63,986 bases of DNA from CAIKMD01 sp963729935 (GTDB lineage Bacteria; Pseudomonadota; Alphaproteobacteria; ATCC43930; CGMCC-115725), in NCBI GenBank assembly GCA_963729935.1, contig CAVSPW010000001.1, positions 1 to 63,986 of the forward strand, written 5' to 3'. Positions 1-8,847 of the stretch are shown here, piece after piece. The notes beneath the pieces are model-generated. The model was not told the DNA's origin. It saw only the letters and a list, made by a program, of their open reading frames with translations, and made no database searches. Position numbers and translations under genes: made by a program. Within the stretch, counting starts at the first letter, position 1. Every line of letters starts with the position of its first letter.

Positions 1-200
1 ACTTCGAGCCAAACCTCGCCGGCGGAGGCAGCAAAGAGGCGGCGTGGATCGAGCGGGCCCGCCTCCGGCAAAACAAAACTCAGCCGCGGAAGCAAGCCAT
101 CCAACAACGCGCGCTGTCCTGACCGCAACGCGCGGCCGCGGCGTCTCCCATAGAGGCGCCGTTGCCGCAGCCCGTCAGGCGTGCCCGAAGCAGCGCTCAT
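1..200 (-). CDS. trmB: tRNA (guanine-N7-)-methyltransferase, N-terminal part, cut by window edge
   Basis: Only the first 66 codons are inside the window. Translation from the ATG at 200 gives a start MSAASGTPDG, then RRLYGRRRGR, then GPLDPRRLF and EVWLE. This is the characteristic N-terminus of alphaproteobacterial TrmB just before its SAM-binding motif. TrmB methylates G46 in the tRNA variable loop. The gene starts 40 bp after the XRE regulator and has the same direction, so the two are probably co-transcribed. In many relatives metK lies between these two genes; here it does not. The family call is good, but the catalytic domain is out of view. Confidence 0.82.
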   Translation of the reverse strand, partial: MSAASGTPDGLRQRRLYGRRRGRALRSGQRALLDGLLPRLSFVLPEAGPLDPRRLFAASAGEVWLE

Positions 201-240
201 GCGCCAGCATGTGGCAGGCCGCGCCCCTGCCCGTCAAGTT

Positions 241-678
241 TCAGTCGTTCGCCTTGATGCTGGGGAAAGCCGCGAGGGCCTTCGCGAGCTCGAACAGACG
301 CCGCTTGATCTGGGGATCGGAAATGCGCAGATAAGCTCGGACCAATTCCAAGGTTTCGCGTTTCATCAGCGGGTTGGACTGATATGTCTCGCCGCTCTGC
401 TCGCTCGCGCCGCTTGCGGGCGTGGCATCACCCAACTCCTCGAAGAAAAACGACACCGGAACATCGAGCACGCGCGACAAGTCGTAGAGTCTGCTCGCGC
501 CGACGCGGTTGGCACCGCGCTCGTATTTCTGCACCTGTTGAAACGTCAATCCGATCGCGTCGCCAAGTTTTTCCTGACTCATGCCGAGTAGGGTTCGGCG
601 CAATCGCACGCGCGAGCCCACATGCACGTCAATGGGATTGGGCTTGTCCGCCTTTTGTCGTCGCCCTGTGTTGTCCAT
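241..678 (-). CDS. XRE-family helix-turn-helix transcriptional regulator
   Basis: A 145-residue protein with an N-terminal Cro/C1-type HTH at about residues 20-75 (GSRVRLRRTLLGMSQEKLGD, then TFQQVQKYERG). This is followed by an acidic linker and a C-terminal helical segment (RETLELVRAYLRI). The pattern is that of the short HTH regulators found between lnt and metK/trmB in alphaproteobacteria; the operator and target genes of that family are not settled. The 178 bp upstream to lnt is comparatively AT-rich and could hold its own promoter, but no clear boxes are visible. It was probably transcribed with trmB. Confidence 0.85.
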   Translation of the reverse strand: MDNTGRRQKADKPNPIDVHVGSRVRLRRTLLGMSQEKLGDAIGLTFQQVQKYERGANRVGASRLYDLSRVLDVPVSFFFEELGDATPASGASEQSGETYQSNPLMKRETLELVRAYLRISDPQIKRRLFELAKALAAFPSIKAND

Positions 679-856
679 GGTACCAATATTCGTTGAACCG
701 CAGATTGGCGCATCCCGGTCGGCGACCCCCGCCGACTCGCCACGTGATCGTATGCGCTGACTATCATGCGATCAATGAACAAACCAGCTAAAACCCGCAG
801 AGATATAAACTAAAACGCAACTTAAACGCGATAGGCGTGCATAGCTTCAAATCAAC

Positions 857-2482
857 TCAAATTTTACGAGAAATTTGACCGCGCCGAATGCACGCAATCA
901 ACGTCACCACGATAAGTAGTAGGGCGGAAAAGAACGGGATATCGCCGTAGCGGCTGTAGGGCGTCGGCGGCAGCGCTTCGGGCAATTTCACGTCGAGCAC
1001 GCCGATCGCGTCGAGGTCAAGTCGCGCGAGAACGCGGCCATAAGGATCGAAAAGCGCTGAGACGCCGTTGTTGCCCACGCGTGCCAGCGGCAAGCCCTCT
1101 TCGATCGCGCGCGTGCGGGCGATGGCGACATGCTGAAAAGGGCCCGAGGTAAATCCGTACCACGCGTCGTTGGTGATGTTGAGCAGCCAGGCCGGCCGGT
1201 GCGCCGGGTCCGCGACTTCGCCGGGAAAAATTGCCTCATAACAGATGAGCGGACTGAAGGGCGGCAGGCCCGGCAATGTGATCGTGCGCGGCCCTGGACC
1301 GGCGGAGAAATCGATCGCGCCGGGCGTGATTTTTTGCATCGGCAATATCGATCGCAGCGGAACGTATTCGCCGAAGGGTACCAGATGGAATTTGTCATAC
1401 GTCGCTTGGATAGCGCCGTCGCGGTCGATTGCCACGAGACTGTTCCACACATGCGTCGGCGCTTGCGGCGCCGGATCCGTACGCACGGTACCCGTGATGA
1501 CGTAGCCTCCGAGCGGCGCGGCTTGGGCCAATGCCTTGCGCGCGCCCCCATCGCGATCGAGAAAAGGGGGCGCCGCATCCTCCGGCCAAAGAACCGCGCT
1601 CGCGTGCTCGGCGCCCGGCGAGGTGCTGAGCGCAAAAAGCCTGCGGAAGTTGACCAGCACCTGTGTGGGGTCGTTCTTCGCCGCTTCTGCAATAGACGGC
1701 TGAACGAGACGCAGCGTCACATCGGGCACGTCGCGCGGATGACCGCCCGCCAAGCGATAGCTGCCCCATGCGATGGGCAGCGCGATGAGCAGCACCGCGC
1801 CAAACGCCGGCATCCAGCGATTGCCGGAGAAATCGCCAAGCCGCGCCGGCAAGGCCGCTGCCAGCGCGGTGACGAGACTCAAGCCATAAATACCGACGAT
1901 CGAGACGAGTTGGAGCATCGCGAGGCCGTCGGGAAACGCCCCCGACCACGCGTAACCTGTGAGATTCCAAGGAAATCCGGTGAGGACATGGCCGCGCAGC
2001 CACTCGGCCGCCGCCCAACATAATACGAGCGCGAGGATGCGGCCGGTGCCGCCGAGGCGCAGCGCACGCACCAATAGATAGCTGGCGCCGAGCGCCCCAC
2101 CCGTGAAGATCGCGAGCCCTGCGGGAACGCCCATGCCGGCAAACGGAACGAGCCACCAGAAATGTCCGATGTCGACGAACAAGGCCGCCGCGATCCAGTA
2201 GAGTCCCGCGACAAAGAAGCCGAAGCCGAAACTCCACCCCAGCGCCATGGCGCCGAGGACGCCGCCACTTCCATCGGCCAGCCAGACCAATCCGGGAAAG
2301 GAGACCAGCAAAACCGGCGCGAGATCGACCGGCGGTAAGGCGCAGGCCGCGAGCGCGCCGAGACAAAGTGCCGCCGCCTGCCGCCGCCAACCCTTCAGTC
2401 CGGCGAGCCACAGCGCGCAACGCTGCAGCGGCGCGGCGGAACCGGCGCAGCCGCGCAATTCCAGCGTACCCGATTTAACCAT
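857..2482 (-). CDS. lnt: Apolipoprotein N-acyltransferase
   Basis: This inner-membrane enzyme adds the third acyl chain to the N-terminal Cys of lipoproteins, the last step after Lgt and LspA. Its 541 residues comprise about seven hydrophobic segments (residues 30-245) and a C-terminal nitrilase domain. The expected catalytic triad is present: Glu301 (VLWPEDAAPP), Lys364 (TYDKFHLVPFGEY) and Cys414 (LICYEAIFPG). Length and domain order are normal for Lnt. The ATG overlaps the corC stop by 8 nt, consistent with translational coupling to the ybeY-corC module upstream. It is probably essential and should serve the lipoprotein found in the pigment island as well as housekeeping ones. Confidence 0.96.
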   Translation of the reverse strand: MVKSGTLELRGCAGSAAPLQRCALWLAGLKGWRRQAAALCLGALAACALPPVDLAPVLLVSFPGLVWLADGSGGVLGAMALGWSFGFGFFVAGLYWIAAALFVDIGHFWWLVPFAGMGVPAGLAIFTGGALGASYLLVRALRLGGTGRILALVLCWAAAEWLRGHVLTGFPWNLTGYAWSGAFPDGLAMLQLVSIVGIYGLSLVTALAAALPARLGDFSGNRWMPAFGAVLLIALPIAWGSYRLAGGHPRDVPDVTLRLVQPSIAEAAKNDPTQVLVNFRRLFALSTSPGAEHASAVLWPEDAAPPFLDRDGGARKALAQAAPLGGYVITGTVRTDPAPQAPTHVWNSLVAIDRDGAIQATYDKFHLVPFGEYVPLRSILPMQKITPGAIDFSAGPGPRTITLPGLPPFSPLICYEAIFPGEVADPAHRPAWLLNITNDAWYGFTSGPFQHVAIARTRAIEEGLPLARVGNNGVSALFDPYGRVLARLDLDAIGVLDVKLPEALPPTPYSRYGDIPFFSALLLIVVTLIACIRRGQISRKI

Positions 2483-3371
2483 GCGGGGCGGCGTTGGGGA
2501 GGCCGCGCAGGCGGAGCCTTATGACCCGCCGAGGATCGGCGTCGAGTACTTCGAAATCGAATCCGAGCGGGTGTTGGACGATTTCGCCGCGCGCGGGAAC
2601 CCGTCCCGCCAATGCGACCACCAGCCCGCCCAGCGTGGTCACGCTTTCCTCCATCCCCGCCGGCACCAGCGGCCCCTTGACGTGATCTTCGAGCGCCGCG
2701 ACCGGCGTGCGCCCCAGCGCCAACATCGTGCCGTCGGGACGAAGGACGAGCTTGGGCTGATCGGCGTCGTCGTGCTCGTCCTTGATGTCGCCGACGATTT
2801 CTTCGATGACATCCTCGATGGTCACGAGCCCGTCCGTGCCGCCAAATTCATCGACCACGATCGCCATGTGGATGCGCGCGAGGCGCATCTGCAGCAGAAG
2901 ATCGAGGAGCGGCATGGTCGGCGCGACGAAAAGAAGCTTGCGCGTGATTTCCTTGAGCGGAACGGTGCGAGCGTCAACCGCGTAAGAGAGCACATCCTTG
3001 ATGTGCACCATGCCGAGTATGTCGTCGAGCGTCTCATGGTAGATCGGCACGCGCGAATGACCCCATTCCACAAGCTGCCGGACCGCGGCGGGAAACGGCG
3101 TCTCGACGTCGAGCGCGACGATGTCGACGCGCGGCACCATGATGTCGGCGGCGGTTTGCTCATGCAGCTTGAGGATGTTGACCAGCAAGGTCCGCTCATG
3201 CGGATCGATCGGCTGCGTTGCGTCGTGCGCGGCAAGCATATCCGCCAGCGCGGCGCGCAGGCTCGGCGCCCGCTCTGGCTCGCCGCGCAATTGCCGCACC
3301 CAATTCAACAATCCTTGAAGCGGACCCTCTTCTTGATCGCCCGGCGGATGTTCGGCATCCGTGTCAGCCAT
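2475..3371 (-). CDS. corC: CorC/HlyC-family CBS-domain protein (putative transporter-associated)
   Basis: A 298-residue soluble protein: tandem CBS domains in the middle (TAADIMVPRVDIVALDVETP and later LLLQMRLARIHMAIVVDEFG) and a C-terminal CorC_HlyC domain (LGGLVVALAGRVPARGE). There are no transmembrane segments, so this is the CorC type rather than the membrane-anchored HlyC/CNNM type. The family is linked to magnesium/cobalt efflux and membrane integrity; the exact biochemical role is not established. I chose the MADTDAEH start because it overlaps the ybeY stop by 8 nt, the same arrangement as the other junctions in this operon. A longer upstream reading would run through ybeY. Confidence 0.92.
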   Translation of the reverse strand: MADTDAEHPPGDQEEGPLQGLLNWVRQLRGEPERAPSLRAALADMLAAHDATQPIDPHERTLLVNILKLHEQTAADIMVPRVDIVALDVETPFPAAVRQLVEWGHSRVPIYHETLDDILGMVHIKDVLSYAVDARTVPLKEITRKLLFVAPTMPLLDLLLQMRLARIHMAIVVDEFGGTDGLVTIEDVIEEIVGDIKDEHDDADQPKLVLRPDGTMLALGRTPVAALEDHVKGPLVPAGMEESVTTLGGLVVALAGRVPARGEIVQHPLGFDFEVLDADPRRVIRLRLRGLPNAAPHG

Positions 3372-3879
3372 GAGCGCCCTCGCGCAAACGATAGGGATCA
3401 GCGACACCGAGCGATGCAAGAATCCGCGTTTCGAGCGTTTCCATGCGCCGCGCCGCACCGGCAACGTCATGATCGTAGCCCAAGAGATGCAGCACGCCAT
3501 GGACGACGAGGTGGCGGAGATGATCGGCCGCCGTCTTGCCCTGATCCCTGGCCTCTTTTGTCACGGTCTCGTAGGCAAGGATCACGTCGCCGAGAAGAAG
3601 CGGCGCGGAAGCCACCGGCCGGGCACCGTTCGCAAAAGCCAGCACATTGGTCGGACCGGCGCGATGGCGCCAGCGCGCATTGAGCGCCGCCACGGTCGCG
3701 TCATCGGCAAGCACCACGGAGAGCTCGGCGGCGCCGAGCTTCCGGCCCGCATGCGCCAGCGCCGCGCGCGCCGCTTCGTTCACGACCGTGTCGACGCCGC
3801 GCACGGCGCGCCGCCAGCGCGCACAGGATACCGCCAGGTCGATGACGGCCGCGCGAGGAGGATCGCGATCGCTACGCAT
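3364..3879 (-). CDS. ybeY: Endoribonuclease YbeY (16S rRNA maturation, rRNA quality control)
   Basis: A 171-residue single-strand-specific zinc RNase. The signature H-x3-H-x5-H zinc site is intact (HGVLHLLGYDH), and the upstream LNARWRHRAGPTNVLAFA block matches the family. YbeY acts in 16S rRNA 3' end maturation and ribosome quality control together with the neighbouring PhoH. The start at MRSDRDPP was chosen because it overlaps the phoH stop by 8 nt and gives the usual length; the longer open frame upstream is read-through of phoH sequence. The order miaB-phoH-ybeY-corC-lnt is widely conserved in proteobacteria. Confidence 0.95.
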   Translation of the reverse strand: MRSDRDPPRAAVIDLAVSCARWRRAVRGVDTVVNEAARAALAHAGRKLGAAELSVVLADDATVAALNARWRHRAGPTNVLAFANGARPVASAPLLLGDVILAYETVTKEARDQGKTAADHLRHLVVHGVLHLLGYDHDVAGAARRMETLETRILASLGVADPYRLREGAHG

Positions 3880-4846
3880 CGTCTCTCTTGCGGCGCGCTT
3901 TGCTGTCCCGCCGCTCATAGGCGCGAACGATCCGCGACACCAGGGGATGACGGACGATATCGGCATCGGTGAAATTGATTCGCGCGATGCTGGCTTCGCC
4001 TTCGAGCGTCTCGAGCGCGTCGGCAAGACCGGAGCGCGTCCGAGGCGGCAGGTCGACCTGTGACAGATCGCCGGTCACCGCCATGCGCGACTGCTCGCCC
4101 AGGCGGGTGAGGAACATCTTCATTTGCACGGGCGTCGTGTTCTGGGCTTCGTCGAGGATGACGAAGGCCTTCGCCAGCGTGCGGCCGCGCATGAACGCCA
4201 AGGGCGCGATCTCGATCTCGCCCGAGGCCAGTCGCTTTATCACCTGCTCGCCCGGCAGCATGTCGTAGAGCGCGTCGTAAAGCGGCCGCAAATAGGGATC
4301 GACTTTCTCGCGCAAGTCGCCGGGGAGGAAGCCGAGCCGCTCCCCGGCCTCGACGGCAGGCCGCGACAGAATGATCCGCTCGACGCCGCCGCTCATCAGC
4401 ATCTCGACCGCCATGGCAACCGCGAGATAGGTCTTGCCGGTGCCGGCGGGGCCAAGGCCGAAGACGAGTTCATGGGTCTTCAAGGCCTTGATGTAAGCGG
4501 CCTGGTTCGCGCTTCGGGGCGCGACCCGGCGCTTGCGCGTGCGGATTTCCTCGGCTTCGCCCCATTGCTCGTCGGAATGCAGGCTCGCGCGCTTGACCGC
4601 CGCGTCGACGGCGGCGGCATCGACTTCGAGACCGCGCTTCAAGCGCTCGTAGAGGCTGGCCAGAGCGTTGCGCGCGACGCCGGCGCTGGCGTGAGGCCCT
4701 GCGATCGCGAGGCGATTTCCGCGGGACGTGACGGAAACGCCGAGCTCGCGCTCGATCCGGTCCAGATTGCGATCGCGCTCGCCATAGAGTTGCGGCAACA
4801 ATGAATTGTCGTCGAACTGCATCTGCACGCGTTCGCCATCATCCAT
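3872..4846 (-). CDS. phoH: PhoH-like P-loop ATPase (PhoH/YbeZ)
   Basis: A 324-residue protein with Walker A GPAGTGKT at residues 132-139 and Walker B FVILDEAQN, followed by TPVQMKMFLTR. These are the usual blocks of the PhoH/YbeZ family, a cytoplasmic ATPase and putative RNA helicase that partners YbeY. An N-terminal KH-like segment (about residues 35-85) precedes the ATPase domain, as in relatives. The ATG shares one base with the miaB stop (TGATG), so translation is probably coupled. Upstream in-frame codons belong to miaB in another frame and were rejected. Confidence 0.95.
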   Translation of the reverse strand: MDDGERVQMQFDDNSLLPQLYGERDRNLDRIERELGVSVTSRGNRLAIAGPHASAGVARNALASLYERLKRGLEVDAAAVDAAVKRASLHSDEQWGEAEEIRTRKRRVAPRSANQAAYIKALKTHELVFGLGPAGTGKTYLAVAMAVEMLMSGGVERIILSRPAVEAGERLGFLPGDLREKVDPYLRPLYDALYDMLPGEQVIKRLASGEIEIAPLAFMRGRTLAKAFVILDEAQNTTPVQMKMFLTRLGEQSRMAVTGDLSQVDLPPRTRSGLADALETLEGEASIARINFTDADIVRHPLVSRIVRAYERRDSKARRKRDDA

Positions 4847-6213
4847 CACGCCGTCACCTCCGCCGTCTCGACCTCGCCCGCCAGACTGTTGGGACCGATG
4901 CCGGTGATGCGTACCGGCATCACCGCGCCTTGGCACCGCGCCGGCGCCTGGGCGTGGACCCATTGCAGATAGGGGCTGCGCCCCACCAATTGACCGGGAT
5001 GACGCCCCGGGCGCTCGAAAAGCACCGGAAGAACACGGCCATGGCAGGACCGGTTGAACGCATGCCGCGCGTCATCGAGCAGCTGTTGCAGAATTTGCAG
5101 CCGGGCGGATTTGACCGTCTCCGCGCTTTGATCCGGCATATGCGCGGCCGGCGTGCCGGGCCGCTTGCTGTATTTGAATGAAAACGCCTGTGCGAAGCCG
5201 ACTTCGCGCACGAGCGCGAGCGTCGCCGCGAAGTCGGCATCCGTTTCGCCCGGGAAGCCGACGATAAAATCGGTGGAGAGCGCGATGTCGGGCCGCGCGG
5301 CGCGCAGCTTCTCGATGATGCTGCGGTAATCGGCGGCGCTGTGGCGGCGATTCATCGCCGCGAGCATGCGATCGGAACCCGATTGCACCGGCAGATGCAG
5401 GAACGGCATCAGAGCCGCAACGTCGCGATGCGCGGCGATCAGATCCTCATCCATATCGCCGGGATGCGAGGTGGTGTAGCGCAACCTCTCGAGGCCTGGG
5501 AGCTCGGCAAGGGCGCGGATGAGAGTGCCAAGGCTCCAGCTTCGGCCATGCGGACCGTCGCCGTGATAGGCGTTGACGTTCTGCCCCAGTAACGTGATCT
5601 CGCGCGCGCCGCCGGCGAGAAGGCGGCGCGCCTCATCGACGATCGAAGCCGCCGGACGCGAGAATTCGGCGCCGCGCGTATAGGGGACGACGCAGAAGGT
5701 GCAGAATTTGTCGCAGCCCTCCTGCACCGAAAGGAACGCCGATACGCTCTGAGGCCCTTGCGTTTCGGGCAGAAAATCGAATTTGGGCTCCGCCGGAAAC
5801 TCGGTATCGAGCACGGGGCCTTGGCCGCGCGTCAACTTGGCCACCATTTCGGGGAGGCGGTGATAGGTCTGCGGACCCAGCACAAGATCGACATAGGGCG
5901 CGCGCGCCAATATCTCAGCCCCTTCGGCTTGAGCAACGCAGCCCGCGACGGCCAGGATGAGCGTGCCGCCCGCATCAGCCTTGCACGCCTTCAAGGGACG
6001 CATTCGGCCGAGATCGGAAAAGAGCTTTTCGGCCGCCTTCTCGCGGATGTGGCAGGTATTGAGGACGATCATGTCCGCCTCTTCGACCGCGTCGGTCGCG
6101 GCGTAGCCCAGGGGCGCGAGAACCTCGGCCATGCGCGTCGAGTCATAGACGTTCATCTGGCAACCATAGGTTCTGATATAGAGCTTGCGCTTCACGTGCT
6201 TGCCATCGCTCAT
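4846..6213 (-). CDS. miaB: tRNA-2-methylthio-N6-dimethylallyladenosine synthase
   Basis: A radical-SAM methylthiotransferase of 455 residues that converts i6A37 to ms2i6A37 in tRNAs reading U-starting codons. The N-terminal UPF0004 domain carries three cluster cysteines (TYGCQMN, LNTCHIREKA, AVAGCVAQAEG). The radical-SAM CxxxCxxC motif is CDKFCTFC, and a TRAM domain closes the protein (LVGRSPYLQWV to the end). The start at MSDGKHVKRK overlaps the upstream acyltransferase stop as ATGA; the longer open frame upstream lies inside that gene. It heads the conserved miaB-phoH-ybeY-corC-lnt block. Confidence 0.96.
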   Translation of the reverse strand: MSDGKHVKRKLYIRTYGCQMNVYDSTRMAEVLAPLGYAATDAVEEADMIVLNTCHIREKAAEKLFSDLGRMRPLKACKADAGGTLILAVAGCVAQAEGAEILARAPYVDLVLGPQTYHRLPEMVAKLTRGQGPVLDTEFPAEPKFDFLPETQGPQSVSAFLSVQEGCDKFCTFCVVPYTRGAEFSRPAASIVDEARRLLAGGAREITLLGQNVNAYHGDGPHGRSWSLGTLIRALAELPGLERLRYTTSHPGDMDEDLIAAHRDVAALMPFLHLPVQSGSDRMLAAMNRRHSAADYRSIIEKLRAARPDIALSTDFIVGFPGETDADFAATLALVREVGFAQAFSFKYSKRPGTPAAHMPDQSAETVKSARLQILQQLLDDARHAFNRSCHGRVLPVLFERPGRHPGQLVGRSPYLQWVHAQAPARCQGAVMPVRITGIGPNSLAGEVETAEVTA

Positions 6214-7025
6214 TGCGCGACCAGCGCCGCAGCGGCGGATTGGGGCGCGGTCTCGCCCGCGCGCCCCGCCAATGCGGCCGCGAGACCTCGCGCAATGTCG
6301 CCGCGGCAGCGCTCCGCAAGTGCCTTGCGCGAGCCCACATCCTTCAATCGCATGGGCTCGTGAAATTGCACCACGACCGTCAAGCGCCCCATTCCCAGAG
6401 CCTTCCATAGGTGCGGCGCCATCGCCATTTCGCCGTACCAAGCGAAGAACGGGCGATAGAACCGTCCGAGCGGAATGCCGTCAAGCAACTGATAGGCGAC
6501 CGAGATGGGCTGAACGAGGACACGCTCGTGCTCGGCCGCGGCAAAGAGCGTTGTCTTGAACGGCAGCACGCGGATGCCGTCGCTGCTCGTGCCTTCGGGA
6601 AAGAGAACGAGATTGTCGCCATCGTCGAGCCGGCGGCGGATCGCATCGCGCTGGCGCACGGCGCCGGCGCGGTCCGCACGCTCGACAAAGACCGAGCGCT
6701 GTAATTTCGCGAGCCAGCCGAATACCGGCCAGCGAGCGACCTCCGCCTTCGACACGAAGCCGCCCTCGACGCTGGCACCGAGGATCGTGATATCGAGGTA
6801 AGAGCTGTGATTGGCGGCGAAGAGCGTCGGCCGATGAGTTGACGGCGTCCCGTGAAATTCAAGCTTGATGCCGAGAATTCGGCAGCACAGGCGATGATAG
6901 GCGACCGGCAATCGGCGCGCCATCGGGCTCCTGAGGGCCAGCAGCGCGGCCTGAACCGGCATGCCGGCGAAGGTCAGCGCCAGATAGGCGGCAAGGCGGG
7001 CCGAGCGAAGCAGGAAACCGGTCAT
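6210..7025 (-). CDS. olsA: Lysophospholipid/lyso-ornithine-lipid acyltransferase (PlsC family, OlsA-like)
   Basis: A 271-residue PlsC-family acyltransferase with an N-terminal hydrophobic anchor (residues 1-30), the HX4D motif in NHSSYLDI, and the second acyltransferase motif FPEGTSSDG. PlsC family members acylate lysophosphatidate; OlsA members acylate lyso-ornithine lipid. I prefer the OlsA role because the gene is coupled (ATGA overlap) to an OlsB-type acyltransferase directly upstream, a pairing known for ornithine-lipid synthesis. A plain phosphatidate synthase role cannot be excluded from sequence. Confidence 0.8.
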   Translation of the reverse strand: MTGFLLRSARLAAYLALTFAGMPVQAALLALRSPMARRLPVAYHRLCCRILGIKLEFHGTPSTHRPTLFAANHSSYLDITILGASVEGGFVSKAEVARWPVFGWLAKLQRSVFVERADRAGAVRQRDAIRRRLDDGDNLVLFPEGTSSDGIRVLPFKTTLFAAAEHERVLVQPISVAYQLLDGIPLGRFYRPFFAWYGEMAMAPHLWKALGMGRLTVVVQFHEPMRLKDVGSRKALAERCRGDIARGLAAALAGRAGETAPQSAAAALVAQ

Positions 7026-7861
7026 CCGGCGGCAGTGCTTTCGCGCGCGCGGCGCTCATAGTGACGATAATACTTGCCGGCGACGAGATCAGTCTTCACG
7101 ATGATCGAAACATCGGTGGTGTTGAATGGGCGATCGATGACCGCGCCATCGCCGACAAAGCCGCCCAGACGCAGATAGCCCTTGATGAGCGGCGGCAGCA
7201 CGGCCTGGGCGCGCGTTGGATCGATTGCGTCTTTCGCCATGCGGTTCATCTCGACATAGCGATCATCGAGCGCACGCATACGCAAGCCGGGCGGCGCGCG
7301 ATGAAAGTGATGGAGATAGGAGAGCGGCAGGGCAAGCGCGTCGGCATCGGTGCCGTGCAGGCTGGCGCAGCCGAACATGACTTCGATGCCGTGATGAAAG
7401 ACGTAAGCGGCGATGCCTCGCCACATGAGCTTTGCCGCGGGGCCACTCCGAGCCGATGTATCGGTGCAAGAGCGGCCCAATTCGAGGATTTCGCCGGGAT
7501 AGTCGGGAATTGCGCCCAGATCGTATTCAGAGGCCGAATAAAATCCGCCGCTTCTCGCCGCCATCGCACGCCGGATCAGACGGTAGGTACCCACCACTTC
7601 GGCTCCGGCAACGCGCGCATGATCGATCACCAGGAGGTGGTCGCACGCCCCGTCATAGCGGTCAAAATCCCGCCGGCGCCTTGCCATCTCGGCCGAGGGC
7701 TTCGCGCCCATCTCTTCGTAGAAGACGCGATAGCGAAGCGCCTGGGCGGCATCGATCTCCGCGTCGTCTTCGGCGAGCCTCACCTGCAGCGATTCATATC
7801 GGACGTCGACGACGCGATCGCGCGTTCGCTCCCGACCGACCTGTCGCTCGACTCCGCTCAC
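7022..7861 (-). CDS. olsB: L-ornithine N-alpha-acyltransferase (OlsB-type GNAT)
   Basis: A 279-residue protein with an N-terminal GNAT-like acyltransferase domain. Blocks such as ALRYRVFYEEMGA, EVVGTYRLI, GEILELGRSC and LMWRGIAAYVF match the hemolysin-like/OlsB family, which forms lyso-ornithine lipid from ornithine and 3-hydroxyacyl-ACP. The C-terminal DPTRAQAVLPPLIKGYLRLG segment is also typical. The gene overlaps the PlsC-type gene by 4 nt, so both steps of ornithine-lipid synthesis are encoded together. It begins 22 bp after the Fur-type regulator, and the pair may share its transcript. Alternative: a related hemolysin-like acyltransferase with another amine acceptor. Confidence 0.82.
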   Translation of the reverse strand: MSGVERQVGRERTRDRVVDVRYESLQVRLAEDDAEIDAAQALRYRVFYEEMGAKPSAEMARRRRDFDRYDGACDHLLVIDHARVAGAEVVGTYRLIRRAMAARSGGFYSASEYDLGAIPDYPGEILELGRSCTDTSARSGPAAKLMWRGIAAYVFHHGIEVMFGCASLHGTDADALALPLSYLHHFHRAPPGLRMRALDDRYVEMNRMAKDAIDPTRAQAVLPPLIKGYLRLGGFVGDGAVIDRPFNTTDVSIIVKTDLVAGKYYRHYERRARESTAAG

Positions 7862-7883
7862 GGCACCTCGCTACTCATCGGTC

Positions 7884-8318
7884 TCACTTCTTCTCGCCTG
7901 AAGAAGTCTTGGCGTCGATCGGCACGGCAAAGAGCTCAAGCCGGTGATCGACAAGCCTGTATCCAAGCCGGGCCGCCACGTCTCGCTGCAGTTTTTCGAT
8001 CTCTTCATTGCGGAACTCGATCACGCGCCCCGATTGAAGATCGATGAGATGATCGTGATGATCGGACGGCATCTCCTCATAGCGGGCGCGTCCGTCGCCG
8101 AAATCGTGGCGTGCCAGAATGTTCGCCTCCTGGAAAAGGCGGACGGTCCGATAGACCGTGGCGATGCTGATTTTCGGATCGAGTTCGCTGGCCCGGCGGT
8201 AGACCGCGTCGACATCCGGGTGATCGGCCGAATCCGAGAGCACGCGCGCAATGATGCGCCGCTGCTCGGTCATTTTGAGACCCTTGTCGATACACAACTG
8301 CTCGAGCCGGGACGTCAT
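7884..8318 (-). CDS. Fur-family metalloregulator (Fur/Mur type)
   Basis: A 144-residue Fur-family repressor. The N-terminal winged helix is clear (LKMTEQRRIIARVL, then KISIATVYRTVRLF). The C-terminal metal-binding dimerisation domain contains HDFGDGRARYE and the HHDHLID motif. The C-terminal cysteine pairs of Zur and many Fur proteins are missing, a feature shared with alphaproteobacterial Fur/Mur, which often senses manganese. Iron versus manganese cannot be decided from sequence. It is followed closely by olsB-olsA on the same strand. Confidence 0.88.
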   Translation of the reverse strand: MTSRLEQLCIDKGLKMTEQRRIIARVLSDSADHPDVDAVYRRASELDPKISIATVYRTVRLFQEANILARHDFGDGRARYEEMPSDHHDHLIDLQSGRVIEFRNEEIEKLQRDVAARLGYRLVDHRLELFAVPIDAKTSSGEKK

Positions 8319-8427
8319 GTCTTCCCAACGCTCATTGGTCGCAAGCGAGTTTCAGTATAGCCCAAACCGCCCGACCAACCTATATACGGCACACGGTCAT
8401 CAATCCGTCATCGCGCAGGCGCCCGGC

Positions 8428-8847
8428 TCAGCCGGCTCGCGCGCGCCGCCCGCGCGTGCCGAGCCCGATATCCTTGGCGAGCTTGCTGCGCTGCTTGGCG
8501 TAGTTCGGCGCGACCATCGGGTAATCGGGCGGCAAGCTCCAGCGCTCACGATATTGCTCCGGCGTGAGATTGTAGGAGGTCTTGAGGTGGCGCTTGAGCA
8601 TTTTAAGCTTCTTGCCGTCCTCGAGACAAACGAGATAGTCCGGATGGATCGATTTCTTGACCGGCACGGCGGGCTGCGGCCGCTCCACGGCGGCGACCGG
8701 CACCTTGCCGATGCTCATAAGCGACTGATAAACCTGATTGATAAGCTGCGGAAGATCGGCAACACCGACGGTATTGTTTGAGACATGCGCCGCAACGATT
8801 TCGGTCGTGAGCGCCAGCAGGTCTTTTGGATTGGAATTATCAGTCAT
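8428..8847 (-). CDS. mucR: MucR/Ros-family transcriptional regulator
   Basis: A 139-residue MucR/Ros-type DNA-binding protein. The N-terminal oligomerisation region (LALTTEIVAAHVSNN, LPQLINQVYQSL) is followed by the prokaryotic zinc-finger-like block VCLEDGKKLKMLKRHLKTSY and then LTPEQYRERWSLPPDYPMVAPNYA, highly conserved in the family. The second finger histidine of Agrobacterium Ros is replaced by Ser here (TSY), as in members that fold with fewer ligands. These proteins repress exopolysaccharide, motility or virulence genes and are alphaproteobacterial in distribution. Confidence 0.93.
   Translation of the reverse strand: MTDNSNPKDLLALTTEIVAAHVSNNTVGVADLPQLINQVYQSLMSIGKVPVAAVERPQPAVPVKKSIHPDYLVCLEDGKKLKMLKRHLKTSYNLTPEQYRERWSLPPDYPMVAPNYAKQRSKLAKDIGLGTRGRRARAG

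Noticed and set aside
1130..2023. A 297-codon plus-strand frame opposite lnt
   Set aside because: Arg-rich shadow translation; lnt on the minus strand has its full catalytic triad.
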